Assembly (NCBI RefSeq): GCF_038595065.1
Contig: NZ_CP152003.1
Coordinates: 4,816,001 to 4,880,000 of the forward strand
Source of the DNA: Sutcliffiella sp. FSL R7-0096
Lineage (GTDB): Bacteria; Bacillota; Bacilli; Bacillales; Bacillaceae_I
DNA length: 64,000 nucleotides
Direction of reading: 5' to 3'
Of this stretch, positions 33,713 to 42,462 are shown in pieces. How positions within the stretch are numbered: the first letter of the stretch is position 1; the number at the start of each line of letters is the position of its first letter. Under the pieces are notes generated by a model. The model was not told the DNA's origin. It worked only from the letters and a program-made list of their open reading frames with translations, and did not search any database. The position numbers and the translations under genes are program-made.

Positions 33713-34183
33713 TTAATCTCGTTCTCTGGCATTTTGCGTATCTCGAATATTTTTCTGGATCGTGATTGCCGCAAATAAGCTTAGCACAAATGACATGCCG
33801 TAGAATCCTTTTTCACTTAAAATGATACTGCCCGCATTGTACAGCCCGATCGCCATCAAGGAAATGGCGACAATGACCGCAAACCAACTGAGTCCGTAGT
33901 AGATACCGGAAACAGGGATATCCTCTTCCTTATCTCTTACTGCTTTTTGGAGGGATACAGCTGCGTACAGGCCGAATACCAATACAGCAAAATAATAGCC
34001 CTTCTCATTCAGTTCCATCGCGGCATTGAACAGTCCGATGAGATAAGCTGAAACCCCTACCACAAGAGCAGCCCAGCTTGCACCTTTAAACGCAGCAGTC
34101 GGCTCGCCTTCTTTTCTTTCCACTTTGATCTTCGGTTTATTTTCATCCCTTTTCAATAAAGGATTTTCATTCATTTCAGCCAT
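33713..34183 (-). CDS. YiaA/YiaB two-helix domain protein
   Basis: About 156 aa from ATG 34183 behind GGGGGAGA; the longer open frame upstream lacks a ribosome-binding site. After a charged cytosolic stretch it has two repeats, each a pair of membrane helices ending in a conserved YAAVSLQKAVRDKEED- or AAITIQKNIRDTQN-type motif, as in the YiaAB family. Function unknown; members are small inner-membrane proteins. Monocistronic. Confidence 0.88.
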   Translation of the reverse strand: MAEMNENPLLKRDENKPKIKVERKEGEPTAAFKGASWAALVVGVSAYLIGLFNAAMELNEKGYYFAVLVFGLYAAVSLQKAVRDKEEDIPVSGIYYGLSWFAVIVAISLMAIGLYNAGSIILSEKGFYGMSFVLSLFAAITIQKNIRDTQNARERD

Positions 34184-34268
34184 TATCTCTCCCCCTTTGT
34201 TCATATGTATATGGTTATTATAGCAATTTTTTACAAGTAATGGCCTGATGTTAAAAACTATTTTTGTT

Positions 34269-34346
34269 TTAGCCAACCTCTGCCCAGACAATTCTGTTCC
34301 TTCCGCCGTTTTTGGCGTTGTATAGCAGTTTATCCCACAAAATCAA
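34269..34346 (-). pseudogene. C-terminal relic of a GGDEF (diguanylate cyclase) gene
   Basis: The minus-strand frame ending at 34269 reads DKLLYNAKNGGRNRIVWAEVG, matching the last segment of GGDEF domains (ADxALYxAKxxGRNRV). No GGEEF signature or upstream part of the domain is present; the adjoining upstream sequence is unrelated and runs into the EamA gene. I read it as the scar of a deleted diguanylate cyclase gene. Confidence 0.6.
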
Positions 34347-34386
34347 ATATTTTCCTTCCGTTGAAGGAAAGGGTCCCTCCACCCAT

Positions 34387-35280
34387 CTAGCCTTTAAAGG
34401 ATAAACGGGCAGAATTCCCTGTCCCCTTGGCTCCAACAACCAATAACCCGATTCCAAGCATTAAAAGGACCATACCAATCCAAGAGGTTGAATTCAATTG
34501 TTCTCCTAACAGAAACACCCCAAATAAAGCTGCCGTTAACGGCTCTGCCAGTGCAAGGGTTACCGCGGTGGATGAGGAAACATAGGTAAGCCCCTTCCCA
34601 AAAAGAAAATACGCCACCCCTGTCGTCATGATTCCAAGGTAAAGAATGATGCTCCAACCTCTTACCTCCACCATCCAAGACATATCAAAGATAAATAAGA
34701 ATGGCGCTAAGAAAACGGCACTAAGCGTAAACACAACCGCAACAACCGAGAGGGATGGATATTTCCCTACCAGATCCCGGCTGACAATCGCATAAACAGC
34801 AAACGATAGTCCTGCACCCAAGGCCATCAACACCCCAACTGGATCCACGATGACAGACTCCTTATTTAAAAAGAGCATAAGACAGCCCGTAATGGACAAA
34901 AAAGTCGAGCCCCACCAAACTTTAGTCGGACGCCTTTTTAGGAAAACCCATTCCAGGAAGCCAGATAATATCGGCGCACTCCCTATCGCAACCACTGTCC
35001 CAATGGCCACCCCTGTGACCGTCACGGCAGTAAAAAACAATGGTTGAAACAGCGCCATGCTTAAAGCGGCTAAAATTGTTGATTTAAGCGGCCAATTTTT
35101 CAAGCTCAACCCGCCGCTCATAAAAACAAGGGACAATAACAATAGACCTCCAACTGCCAATCGGGCCGCCCCAATGGCAACCGGATGTGCCGCTTCAGGT
35201 GCAAATGTCTGTGCCGTACCGGTGGTTCCCCACAGTACCGCAGCTATTATAATAAAAAAAGGAGCTGTTTTTCCGTTCAA
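34387..35280 (-). CDS. EamA-family (DMT) transporter
   Basis: About 297 aa with ten membrane helices in two EamA repeats. Start taken as TTG 35280, which has GAGGTGAGG a few bases upstream; a GTG at 35289 overlaps that site. Family features include the early LWGTTGTAQTFAP segment, FLEWVFLKRRPTKVWW between helices and LTYVSSSTAVTLALAEPLTA in the second repeat. These export amino acids or other metabolites; the substrate is unknown. The AraC-type regulator encoded 73 nt upstream on the same strand may control it. Confidence 0.9.
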   Translation of the reverse strand: MNGKTAPFFIIIAAVLWGTTGTAQTFAPEAAHPVAIGAARLAVGGLLLLSLVFMSGGLSLKNWPLKSTILAALSMALFQPLFFTAVTVTGVAIGTVVAIGSAPILSGFLEWVFLKRRPTKVWWGSTFLSITGCLMLFLNKESVIVDPVGVLMALGAGLSFAVYAIVSRDLVGKYPSLSVVAVVFTLSAVFLAPFLFIFDMSWMVEVRGWSIILYLGIMTTGVAYFLFGKGLTYVSSSTAVTLALAEPLTAALFGVFLLGEQLNSTSWIGMVLLMLGIGLLVVGAKGTGNSARLSFKG

Positions 35281-35362
35281 AATCCTCACCTCTTAAAAAA
35301 GAATACTAAACTTATCTTAGAAAATTCATCAAAAAATTTCTTTACCAAGTTTAATATCCTTT

Positions 35363-36064
35363 TTAGCCATTATGAATATGTCTGTATTTTTGAGGGGGCA
35401 ATCCTTCCATGCGGACAAACCACCTTGTAAAAGAGGAAGAATTCTCAAAGCCTATTTCCTCCCCAATCCTCGACATCGTCCACCCTGTAGAAAGCAACAG
35501 GTTTTTAGCCTCCTTCAAACGAAGCTCAGACACATAGACCTGCAGACTTTTCCCTGTTTGTTTTTTAAACCATGAAGAATAGTAGACCGGGTGATAATGT
35601 TCCATTTCTGCTAGCGCTTCCAGCATGATGGCCTCCTTATAATGACGATGAACATACGCGATGGAAGGTGGTTTCGAAGTTTGAAGCTTGCTAGCCACGT
35701 ACCTTGTCAAATCTGTTAACGAAGACCTCTCCTCCTGAGTTCTTGCCTCCTGCAAAAGCAAGTAGCGAATGGACGACCACTGCTCATCCAAGTGGATATA
35801 CATACTGCTCGTACCCTCCTGCAAATAACGCATCGGAATATCCAATATTAAAAACTCGTTCCGATCCTTGGAACTAAAATGGTGGTCAAATGTTGGTGGG
35901 AGATAAAAACAGTAGGTCGGATCAAGATTTATCTCCTGCCACTCCGTCTTAATATCCAAGGAACCCTCCAAGGGGAACAAAAATTGCCCAAACGAGTGCT
36001 GGTGAGAGGTCAACTCTCTCGTATAAGATCTTTTTTCACAGGTTGGCTGGATTAGCGGTTCCAT
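35363..36064 (-). CDS. AraC-family transcriptional regulator
   Basis: Protein of 233 aa. The N-terminal half is a cupin-like sensor (HQHSFGQFLFPLEGSLDIKT). The C-terminal half has the two AraC helix-turn-helix motifs: SSWFKKQTGKSLQVYVSELR and MSRIGEEIGFENSSSFTRWF. Immediately upstream of the EamA gene in the same direction, so a local-regulator and exporter pair is likely. Signal unknown. Confidence 0.9.
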   Translation of the reverse strand: MEPLIQPTCEKRSYTRELTSHQHSFGQFLFPLEGSLDIKTEWQEINLDPTYCFYLPPTFDHHFSSKDRNEFLILDIPMRYLQEGTSSMYIHLDEQWSSIRYLLLQEARTQEERSSLTDLTRYVASKLQTSKPPSIAYVHRHYKEAIMLEALAEMEHYHPVYYSSWFKKQTGKSLQVYVSELRLKEAKNLLLSTGWTMSRIGEEIGFENSSSFTRWFVRMEGLPPQKYRHIHNG

Positions 36065-36104
36065 GGGACAGACTCCCCCTTCCTCACAATTCTAATCTGT
36101 CTAT

Positions 36105-36386
36105 TCATTTATCCGAAAGCTTGTATTTCTCCTTTAACGAAGCAGGTGCCATCTTCACCATCCGCTCCAAAACAAACGTTACAACCATAATGTCATCCAA
36201 GACACCAACAAACAAAAGATAATCAGGAATAAGGTCAAAAGGGAAAATCAGATAACCTATTATGAGCAGCACTCCAGTTATTTTTTTCGTCCCGGACACT
36301 TCACCTGACTTAAAAAAATCTAGAAGAAAAGGCGTGAACCTCCAGAATGTAATTATAAATTTCAAACGCCTAAACACCCTCCACAT
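36105..36386 (-). CDS. YkvA-family DUF1232 protein
   Basis: Membrane protein of 93 aa with the DUF1232 core: GYLIFPFDLIPDYLLFVGVL followed by DDIMVVTFVLERM. The DLIPDxxxxxGxLDD pattern is diagnostic. Function unknown; members are often small proteins near transporters or regulators. It is transcribed in the same direction as the AraC gene 40 nt downstream, but no link is known. Confidence 0.88.
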   Translation of the reverse strand: MWRVFRRLKFIITFWRFTPFLLDFFKSGEVSGTKKITGVLLIIGYLIFPFDLIPDYLLFVGVLDDIMVVTFVLERMVKMAPASLKEKYKLSDK

Positions 36387-36599
36387 GCTTCTCCCGCCTT
36401 TCCATTGTTAACCTTTATTATAGCTTTATCTACTCAACTTCTCATCTGCATAGATTAATTAAGTATTATGCACCGTTCAGTCTAGTAAAATATTATTAAT
36501 GTAAAATGAAATCATTCTTTATTGAGATAAGGTACAGGCAGAGACTTCTCGTGGGGCTGATAAATTAGATTTAGGGTTAATTGGTTGGATCATTGCATC

Positions 36600-36633
36600 A
36601 AAAACAGCGGGAAATTTACATTCGCCGCTGTCT
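36600..36633 (-). terminator. Terminator of the dihydrofolate-reductase-like gene
   Basis: Minus-strand stem ACAGCGG / CCGCTGT followed by TTTTT, directly after the stop codon. Confidence 0.85.
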
Positions 36634-37217
36634 TAGTCATTAATGACTTTGCCAATCCTATTGTGGTAAGTTAATTGTACGACGCCAGAGGAAAACGTTC
36701 TTGTATGAACCAATTTTAAATTTAATCTTTTTCTGATATCTACAAACAAAGGTTTTCCTACTCCTAGAACAACGGGGTGGATGGATAATCTGAATTCATC
36801 AACGAGTCCTAAATTTATGAAAGTCGTAATCAGGCTTGCTCCGCCATAGAGCCAAATGTCTTTACCAGGCTTGTCCTTCAACTTCATCATCTCTCCATGA
36901 ATATTTTCATTAATGAATATCGTTTTATCATCTGTTCCTTTTTGTGTTTTGGAAAAGACAACTTTCTCTTTACCATGAACCAAATTCCACATTACTTTGT
37001 CCATTTCGGAAACCTCGTCTTTAGGTGTATATTGGCCCCATAAATCGTAACTTTTTCTACCGTAAAGAATCGTATCTATTTCATTCAAGAATGTAGTGAA
37101 CTCCATATCAGGATCCATAATGCACCAATCCACTTCGCCATTTTGCCCTTCAATAAAACCATCTAAAGTAACGGCTAAATCTAAAATAATTCTTCTTGGT
37201 CTTATGGTGTCAGACAT
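36633..37217 (-). CDS. Dihydrofolate reductase family protein (RibD C-terminal-like)
   Basis: Protein of 194 aa. The RibD/DHFR-like fold is shown by RRIILDLAVTLDGFIEGQNG at the start, ILYGRKSYDLWGQY in the middle and DIWLYGGASLITTFINLGLV, then LSIHPVVLGVGKPLF. Proteins of this type (YyaP/YwjB group) are uncharacterised NADPH-dependent reductases and do not replace true DHFR. Monocistronic. Confidence 0.9.
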   Translation of the reverse strand: MSDTIRPRRIILDLAVTLDGFIEGQNGEVDWCIMDPDMEFTTFLNEIDTILYGRKSYDLWGQYTPKDEVSEMDKVMWNLVHGKEKVVFSKTQKGTDDKTIFINENIHGEMMKLKDKPGKDIWLYGGASLITTFINLGLVDEFRLSIHPVVLGVGKPLFVDIRKRLNLKLVHTRTFSSGVVQLTYHNRIGKVIND

Positions 37218-37548
37218 GTTTTCACCTCCCCATCTAAGCTACTATTTCATCCCTATTATTTTATGATACTTTTGCTAGCGTGAAAAAGAATATAAAAATT
37301 AGCTTTTATATAATATAGCGCACGGTGGTGATTACATATGAAAAACAGCATTGGCAAACCTACCAAAGCTGTTTTTAAATAATTCATCAGCCTCACCGGA
37401 TGAGCCTGGTAATGCCATAAAATCATTGAAAGAACTTTATATGATGCGGTTACTTCAAGGTTTCCCTGCTTTGAATGGATGGAGATTTTTTAAAAATAAG
37501 GCTCTGTTAAACCGCGCAACTGAGTAAACTTTTACGCCCGAGCATCCT
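37218..37548. other. Intergenic gap without an assignable gene
   Basis: Between the divergent-side promoter region of the reductase gene and the end of gerC. It holds one hairpin (separate entry). A 14-codon ATG frame runs through that hairpin, and a stop-free stretch of about 60 codons without a start ends near 37525; neither resembles a known protein. Confidence 0.5.
37341..37376. terminator. Hairpin terminator downstream of gerC
   Basis: Perfect 9-bp stem AAAAACAGC / GCTGTTTTT; the T run works in either direction. The nearest gene ending towards it is gerC, about 170 nt away. Confidence 0.55.
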
Positions 37549-38628
37549 TTATTCAATTATACCCGCTTGAATTACATGGACTTCCGTTTGAATATCTACC
37601 TTTAGATCCGGATAATGCTCCTTCCAAGTATTTTCATCAAAGATACCTTTCTGCCTGGCTTTCTCCCCCAGACCTAAAGGGTCCACATTAAGTTCTTTAA
37701 ATTGCTCCATTAAGCTATAAGCTTTTTGGGTAATTTCTTCCGATGCTTTTTTCTCCACCTTCTTAATATTTTTCTCCTTTGATAAGTCCAACCCGCCACT
37801 TTCAGCGATTCGCCCTTTTATTTTGATTCTAAAATTCACTTCATACCCCTCATTTGATTTTCGGACTTCATAGTCTGTATGTGTATATAAGTTCTGCATG
37901 CTTATGTAGCCATCTTCCTCCTCCCCTTCCATTTCGAAATGGCCTTTTTGTGTATCTTCATAGAGGAGTTTAAAGATATAGCTTTTTTCCAATGGCACCA
38001 TCCCTACATACTTATCATCTTCAAAAAGGGCGATCCCTAATACCTCTAATTTATTTTCCTTTTTTGTAACTAACGGCATGAACGGATCGAAGCCAGGTGT
38101 GTAATATTGAAAAAGGAAATGGTGGAAATTCATATCAGGAATGGTTCGTTCCATATTTTGATCTACGACATCGATAATATATTGTGACACCGTATCACTT
38201 TCTATATAATTAGTTTTTAGAATATCCGCTGCACTTCCTACAGAAACTGCCAAAAGAATATTTCTGCCAATACTAGAGTCCCGTTGAAAATTATCAATTA
38301 AGGGGAAAATCCCTTTAGATGCCACTTCCTCATTAAAAATTACCACTCCTACCCTTCCAATCTCAATAGGCTTCGCCGATAACGCTTGGATTTGTTGCCT
38401 TATTTGCTTTCCTGTTTTCCCAACCGTTGTAAAGACAAGATTCCTGGGTTGTGCATCCTCACCAGGTGGAATATAAGCGGCTCCAGCGGAACCTATAATT
38501 TCCTTCTCACTCTTATAGTCATAGCCCACAGATTGAATCAATTGGATATCCTCGAGTATTTTTGGAGAAGGAGTACATCCAAAAAGAATTAGAAATAGGG
38601 TAAAGCTTACCTTCCGATATTTTTTCAT
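37549..38628 (-). CDS. gerC: Spore germinant receptor C subunit, Ger(x)C family lipoprotein
   Basis: Protein of 359 aa with a lipoprotein signal peptide ending at FGC (Cys 18). The body fits the Ger(x)C family: LIQSVGYDYKSEKEIIG near the start, RVGVVIFNEEVASKGIF, and a C-terminal domain beginning YEVNFRIKIKGRIAESGG. It would be lipid-anchored at the outer face of the spore inner membrane as part of a GerA-type receptor. Its start overlaps the gerB gene by 4 nt. The germinant is unknown, so the symbol is generic. Confidence 0.9.
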   Translation of the reverse strand: MKKYRKVSFTLFLILFGCTPSPKILEDIQLIQSVGYDYKSEKEIIGSAGAAYIPPGEDAQPRNLVFTTVGKTGKQIRQQIQALSAKPIEIGRVGVVIFNEEVASKGIFPLIDNFQRDSSIGRNILLAVSVGSAADILKTNYIESDTVSQYIIDVVDQNMERTIPDMNFHHFLFQYYTPGFDPFMPLVTKKENKLEVLGIALFEDDKYVGMVPLEKSYIFKLLYEDTQKGHFEMEGEEEDGYISMQNLYTHTDYEVRKSNEGYEVNFRIKIKGRIAESGGLDLSKEKNIKKVEKKASEEITQKAYSLMEQFKELNVDPLGLGEKARQKGIFDENTWKEHYPDLKVDIQTEVHVIQAGIIE

Positions 38629-39716
38629 TTCTTTTTCCTCACTTTAAAACTTATATACTGAATGATGAACAATAATGGGATATAAATATAAATGGTATAG
38701 AACCCCACTTGAGATACAAATTTATTAAGGAAATCGATTTCCTTCCTGTCATTAATTAAAATAGCCAGCAATAGCAGAATAAAACACATGGCTCTTAGAG
38801 AAGTCCGTTGGCTGACTGGAAACAATCGGTGTGCCGCACGGCTTGCACACCAAAGGCCAATGCAAATATTGGGCAATACTATAAAGAACCAAATGCAAAT
38901 ACCTACATATTCAAAACGTTCAATAACGGCAAGGTCTACAATTTTCCATAATGTCAGTGTCGCCCAGGTAGTAGTCTCTAATTGTTCCAAACTAAAGTAG
39001 GCAAAAGAAACCAAGGCTATGACTAAATAAATGATTATCGTAAAAACAGTACCAAAGTGCGCCCATTTCTCTGATTTTGGGCCACTTCTGATAAAAGGAT
39101 AGAAAAGAAATAGTACCTCAAAACCTAGATAATTCAATGTCATCGTTTTGGTTGATTGAAATAGCTCAGTTAATGTCAGTTCAAAGATTGGTAGTAGATT
39201 ACCGAAATTGCTATCTTTTAATGGAAAATAAAGCGTTAATAACAAGGGGAGTCCATATATCACTCCAAGAAAGCTGATTCCTGTTACGACCCGAAAGCCC
39301 CCGATGACATAATAGTAGGCAATGAAAAGAATAAGGATTAAAAATATCCATGGAAATACATCGGGAAATACCCATACCTGAATGACTTCAACGTACGTTC
39401 TTACCAATACCAAAACAAACATGACATAATACACGATGAAGTAAAAGCTGATTACGCCACCAAGCCATTTCCCGAAAACATCATGATGGATGGCTATGAC
39501 GTCATTATTTCCTCTATTTAGTATCCTGTACGAAATCCATATAAGCATGAGGATGGTGATACCAGAGAGAATTACGGAGATCCAAGCACTATGCCCTGCG
39601 TCTTTCGCTATTTGTCTTTGGAAACCTAATACCCCCACCCCTATCTGCATAGTATGAACTAAATAAAAGACAAAATAGGGAGAGACCTGCTTATCTAATT
39701 TCGGTAACGGATACAT
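38625..39716 (-). CDS. gerB: Spore germinant receptor B subunit (GerAB/APC-type permease)
   Basis: Protein of 363 aa with ten membrane helices of the spore-germination permease family (related to amino-acid transporters). Typical text includes VLGFQRQIAKDAGHSAWISV near the start and the LGFEVLFLFYPFI segment in the sixth helix. This subunit carries the germinant-binding pocket in GerA-type receptors. Middle gene of the operon, 12 nt after gerA and overlapping gerC. Confidence 0.93.
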   Translation of the reverse strand: MYPLPKLDKQVSPYFVFYLVHTMQIGVGVLGFQRQIAKDAGHSAWISVILSGITILMLIWISYRILNRGNNDVIAIHHDVFGKWLGGVISFYFIVYYVMFVLVLVRTYVEVIQVWVFPDVFPWIFLILILFIAYYYVIGGFRVVTGISFLGVIYGLPLLLTLYFPLKDSNFGNLLPIFELTLTELFQSTKTMTLNYLGFEVLFLFYPFIRSGPKSEKWAHFGTVFTIIIYLVIALVSFAYFSLEQLETTTWATLTLWKIVDLAVIERFEYVGICIWFFIVLPNICIGLWCASRAAHRLFPVSQRTSLRAMCFILLLLAILINDRKEIDFLNKFVSQVGFYTIYIYIPLLFIIQYISFKVRKKK

Positions 39717-39728
39717 GAAAAATCTCCT

Positions 39729-41258
39729 TTAATCTTCTATGTCTCTTTTTTCTTTTTTATGTGGTCCATCCTGAAAACGTTGTTTAATTTTCGATCTCGT
39801 TTGAGTAGGCCTCTGCTTCTGAAGATACATCGGTAATCGGAAAAGGGAGTCTTTAAGATCCACCATTCGCAATGGATAGACTGGTGCTAAGTAAGGTCTT
39901 CCAAGAGATGTCAACTTCAGGAGATGACCAAGAAACAAAGCAAAAGTAAAGGTGACACCAAGCATTCCCCAAAGCTGAGCAGAAAGGAGGAATGGAAAGC
40001 GAATTAAACGGATGACATTACCCATCTGATAAACAGGAGTCGTAAAGGATGCCAAGGCTGCAAGTGCCACAATGATTAGTAGAACGTTACTTGTTAGACC
40101 CGCTTGCACGGCGGCAGTCCCAATAACGATACCACCAACGATACCAATTGTTTGTCCAATTTTAGTTGGAAGTCGTGCCCCAGCCTCTCTCAAAAGTTCA
40201 ATGGTCAACTCCAATATGATCGCTTCTAAAATCGGCGGAAATGGAATCCCACTTCTTGAAGCAATCAATGGGTTTATCAGATTTTGAGGAATCATTTCAT
40301 AATGATAGGTCATAATCGCCACATAGAGCGGTGTGGAAACCACAGAAAAAAAAACAGCCATCAGACGTATGAGCCGAAAAGCAGAAGCAAGATGCCAGGA
40401 AAGAAAATAATCCTCAAAAGCTGAAAAAAACTCCACTAATGGTGTTGGTCCTGTCAATGCATGAGGAGACCCATCCACTAATATGGTTATCTTCCCTTCC
40501 CCCAGCACCCCTATCACCCGATCGGGACGTTCCGTATCGATCATCTGTGGAAAGGGGGAGCTGCTATTATCCGAAATAATCTGGGCAATGAAAGAGCTAT
40601 CAATAATACTATCAAAATCAATTGCTTTAATTCGTTGCCGTACCGTATTGATATTTTCTTCATTTGCAATGTTCCTTACATAGATGATTGCCACTCTTGT
40701 CTTCGTTAACCTTCCGACCTTAAGCTCCTCCACCACCAATTCTGGAATTGGCATGCGTTTTCGGATAAGGTTTAAATTGGCATCAATGGATTCAACAAAT
40801 GCTTCCTTTGGGCCAACCACGCTATATTCCACTTCAGGTAAACTAACAGATCTTTTTTCAATGGAAACAGCAGGAATCATCAGTACCTCTTCTAGGTTTC
40901 CTTTCAATTGAAGCATGATATTACCCGTCAGCAGCAAATCCTGCACCGAATCTAAATCCTTAACAATCTGGGTATTATCTATAGAAAGCATGCTTCGTAC
41001 CTCGTGAAGTGTTATTCGGGTACCACTCTCACGAACAATAGGCAAGACAATATCCTGAAGAATGTCTGGACTTATGATGCTCTTAAAATAATGAATATAG
41101 ACATCGCTATTATCTGAGTATCGAAAGGAGACAAAATCGCTGGACTGCTTACAGGAATGCAGCAGTTCATCAATTTTTATATCATTGGATACAGTAGATT
41201 CCTTTGGAACATTCTGTTTATCATCATTTTTTAATTTCCTATTTCTCTTTTTAAGCAA
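39729..41258 (-). CDS. gerA: Spore germinant receptor A subunit (GerA family)
   Basis: About 509 aa. The start is taken as TTG 41258 because GGAGGAG lies exactly 6 nt upstream; the open frame extends further but has no such site. A soluble N-terminal domain of about 240 residues precedes the GerA membrane domain: VRNIANEENINTVRQRIKAI, PDRVIGVLGEGKITILVDGS, YHYEMIPQNLINPLIASR and the RLPTKIGQTIGIVGGIVIG block. The C-terminus is basic. With GerB and GerC it forms a nutrient receptor in the inner membrane of the dormant spore that triggers germination. Confidence 0.94.
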   Translation of the reverse strand: MLKKRNRKLKNDDKQNVPKESTVSNDIKIDELLHSCKQSSDFVSFRYSDNSDVYIHYFKSIISPDILQDIVLPIVRESGTRITLHEVRSMLSIDNTQIVKDLDSVQDLLLTGNIMLQLKGNLEEVLMIPAVSIEKRSVSLPEVEYSVVGPKEAFVESIDANLNLIRKRMPIPELVVEELKVGRLTKTRVAIIYVRNIANEENINTVRQRIKAIDFDSIIDSSFIAQIISDNSSSPFPQMIDTERPDRVIGVLGEGKITILVDGSPHALTGPTPLVEFFSAFEDYFLSWHLASAFRLIRLMAVFFSVVSTPLYVAIMTYHYEMIPQNLINPLIASRSGIPFPPILEAIILELTIELLREAGARLPTKIGQTIGIVGGIVIGTAAVQAGLTSNVLLIIVALAALASFTTPVYQMGNVIRLIRFPFLLSAQLWGMLGVTFTFALFLGHLLKLTSLGRPYLAPVYPLRMVDLKDSLFRLPMYLQKQRPTQTRSKIKQRFQDGPHKKEKRDIED

Positions 41259-41464
41259 GTGCTTCTCCTCCGGTACGTGATTGAATACCCTTAAGTTTGA
41301 AACTGTTGACAAACTTTAGATTCGCTGCAATCAACGGGGAAACTATTCCACAAAATTATTTTGTCTACACCTAATATTTTCCTTCGTTTTTAATAAAATA
41401 TTCGTTTTAATTATCTTTTGGCATCTTTTATTGGAAAGACCAACATGAAAGGATAGGAGAAAAA

Positions 41465-41644
41465 ATGGAAGATCAATGGGTTCTGGCGTTGGATAGGAAA
41501 AGGAAGGAGTGCGATGGAAAGTCTACCTTGCTATCACGGAAGGTTCGAGTTGCAACGGAAAAATTGAAACTCCTCTTTGTAAGTCGAAGATACCGGTTCT
41601 TCCCTCTTAATCCCAAATTTCTTTACCTTGGAAAAAGGATCTAA
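41465..41644 (+). CDS. Possible small basic protein, 59 aa
   Basis: ATG at 41465 with AGGAG at 41455-41459 (5-nt spacing) and an uninterrupted 59-codon frame to TAA. The product begins MEDQWVLALDRKRKECDGKS and is rich in Lys and Arg. No family recognised. It is divergent from the gerA operon. The ribosome-binding site is good, but no promoter is clear and the frame may be chance. Confidence 0.4.
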   Translation: MEDQWVLALDRKRKECDGKSTLLSRKVRVATEKLKLLFVSRRYRFFPLNPKFLYLGKRI

Positions 41645-41653
41645 AAAGAACCA

Positions 41654-41683
41654 TAAAAAAGCCACCAACTGTTATTGGTGGCC
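41654..41683 (-). terminator. Terminator of the M14 carboxypeptidase gene
   Basis: Minus-strand stem GCCACCAA / TTGGTGGC followed by TTTTTT. Confidence 0.85.
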
Positions 41684-41707
41684 AATTAAATGAAATATTA
41701 AAGTTTA

Positions 41708-42345
41708 TTAAAACCCAGGAGTACGCGAGCTTAAAGGAATATCCTCATATCTTTCAGGATCTAATTCGTTCACAGATCCATCGGCTACGCCGTTAATGAT
41801 TCCCATCAAACCTGTTTCAACTGTTTTTACCAGCTGACCTTTTTTCTTTTGGCCGAAATTCTGGGTTTGCCCGCTTACTTCGAAGAGTACGGTTCCGCTT
41901 CCGTTCAATGCAAAGGAACCAAGGGCCGTTCCAGGCAGGTCAATATTTTGATCATACAGGGAAATATTAGTGAAGACCGAATTCCCTTTTGCCTGCAGAG
42001 CATCATAAAGTGCCAAGTTTAATTGGCGGGAGAAATCATAGTCATAATTATCCGCATAAGCATCATATTTTTCGCCGCCAGGACTGTTTGGATCAGTGAC
42101 AAACTTTCCTGAAATGGACATGGTCACCCTGTCATCTGTCCCCTCGATATATGGGAATCCTTGATGATGGAGATCAACGAATACATCCACATTTCCAAAC
42201 TCCGCCTTTAAATCCTTGTACACATCTCTTACGGTTTGCGCTTCAGGTGTGATATACCATCCATAGGCATTGGACGCTCCAGGGAAATCTTCCGCCTGTG
42301 GAACATAGTCCAGGTCGGGGTTGAAGTCACGGTTCACGTCAAAGC
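41708..42345 (-). pseudogene. M14 zinc carboxypeptidase, C-terminal fragment (split by IS21 element)
   Basis: The frame from FDVNRDFNPDLDYVP to the stop codes for the second half of a peptidase-M14 domain: VDVFVDLHHQGFPYI-like text (VDLHHQG, the third zinc ligand His) and GTVLFEVSGQT with the catalytic Glu. The IS21-family element at 42346-44830 separates it from its N-terminal half at 44831-45391. Fusing the two across one copy of the 5-bp duplication restores the frame NPGF-DVNRD without change, giving about 397 aa. The gene is inactivated by the insertion and was probably intact until recently. Confidence 0.9.
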
Positions 42346-42462
42346 TGTAAACGCTAGAATAAAGTTGACACTTTTTGCTTGATAGGATTTTACACTTTTG
42401 CTCAATCAACCTATTACTTTAGTAAAATAGTTTGTGACGTTATTTTACTGGAGGTTAGGATT

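Noticed and set aside
37338-37382. 14-codon leader peptide overlapping a terminator
   Set aside because: It could mimic an attenuator, but no downstream gene on that strand follows, and the frame simply spans the hairpin.
41259-41460. Sigma-G promoter for the gerA operon
   Set aside because: A GAATA element is present but the best -10 candidate (GAATCTA) is 20 nt away and matches poorly.
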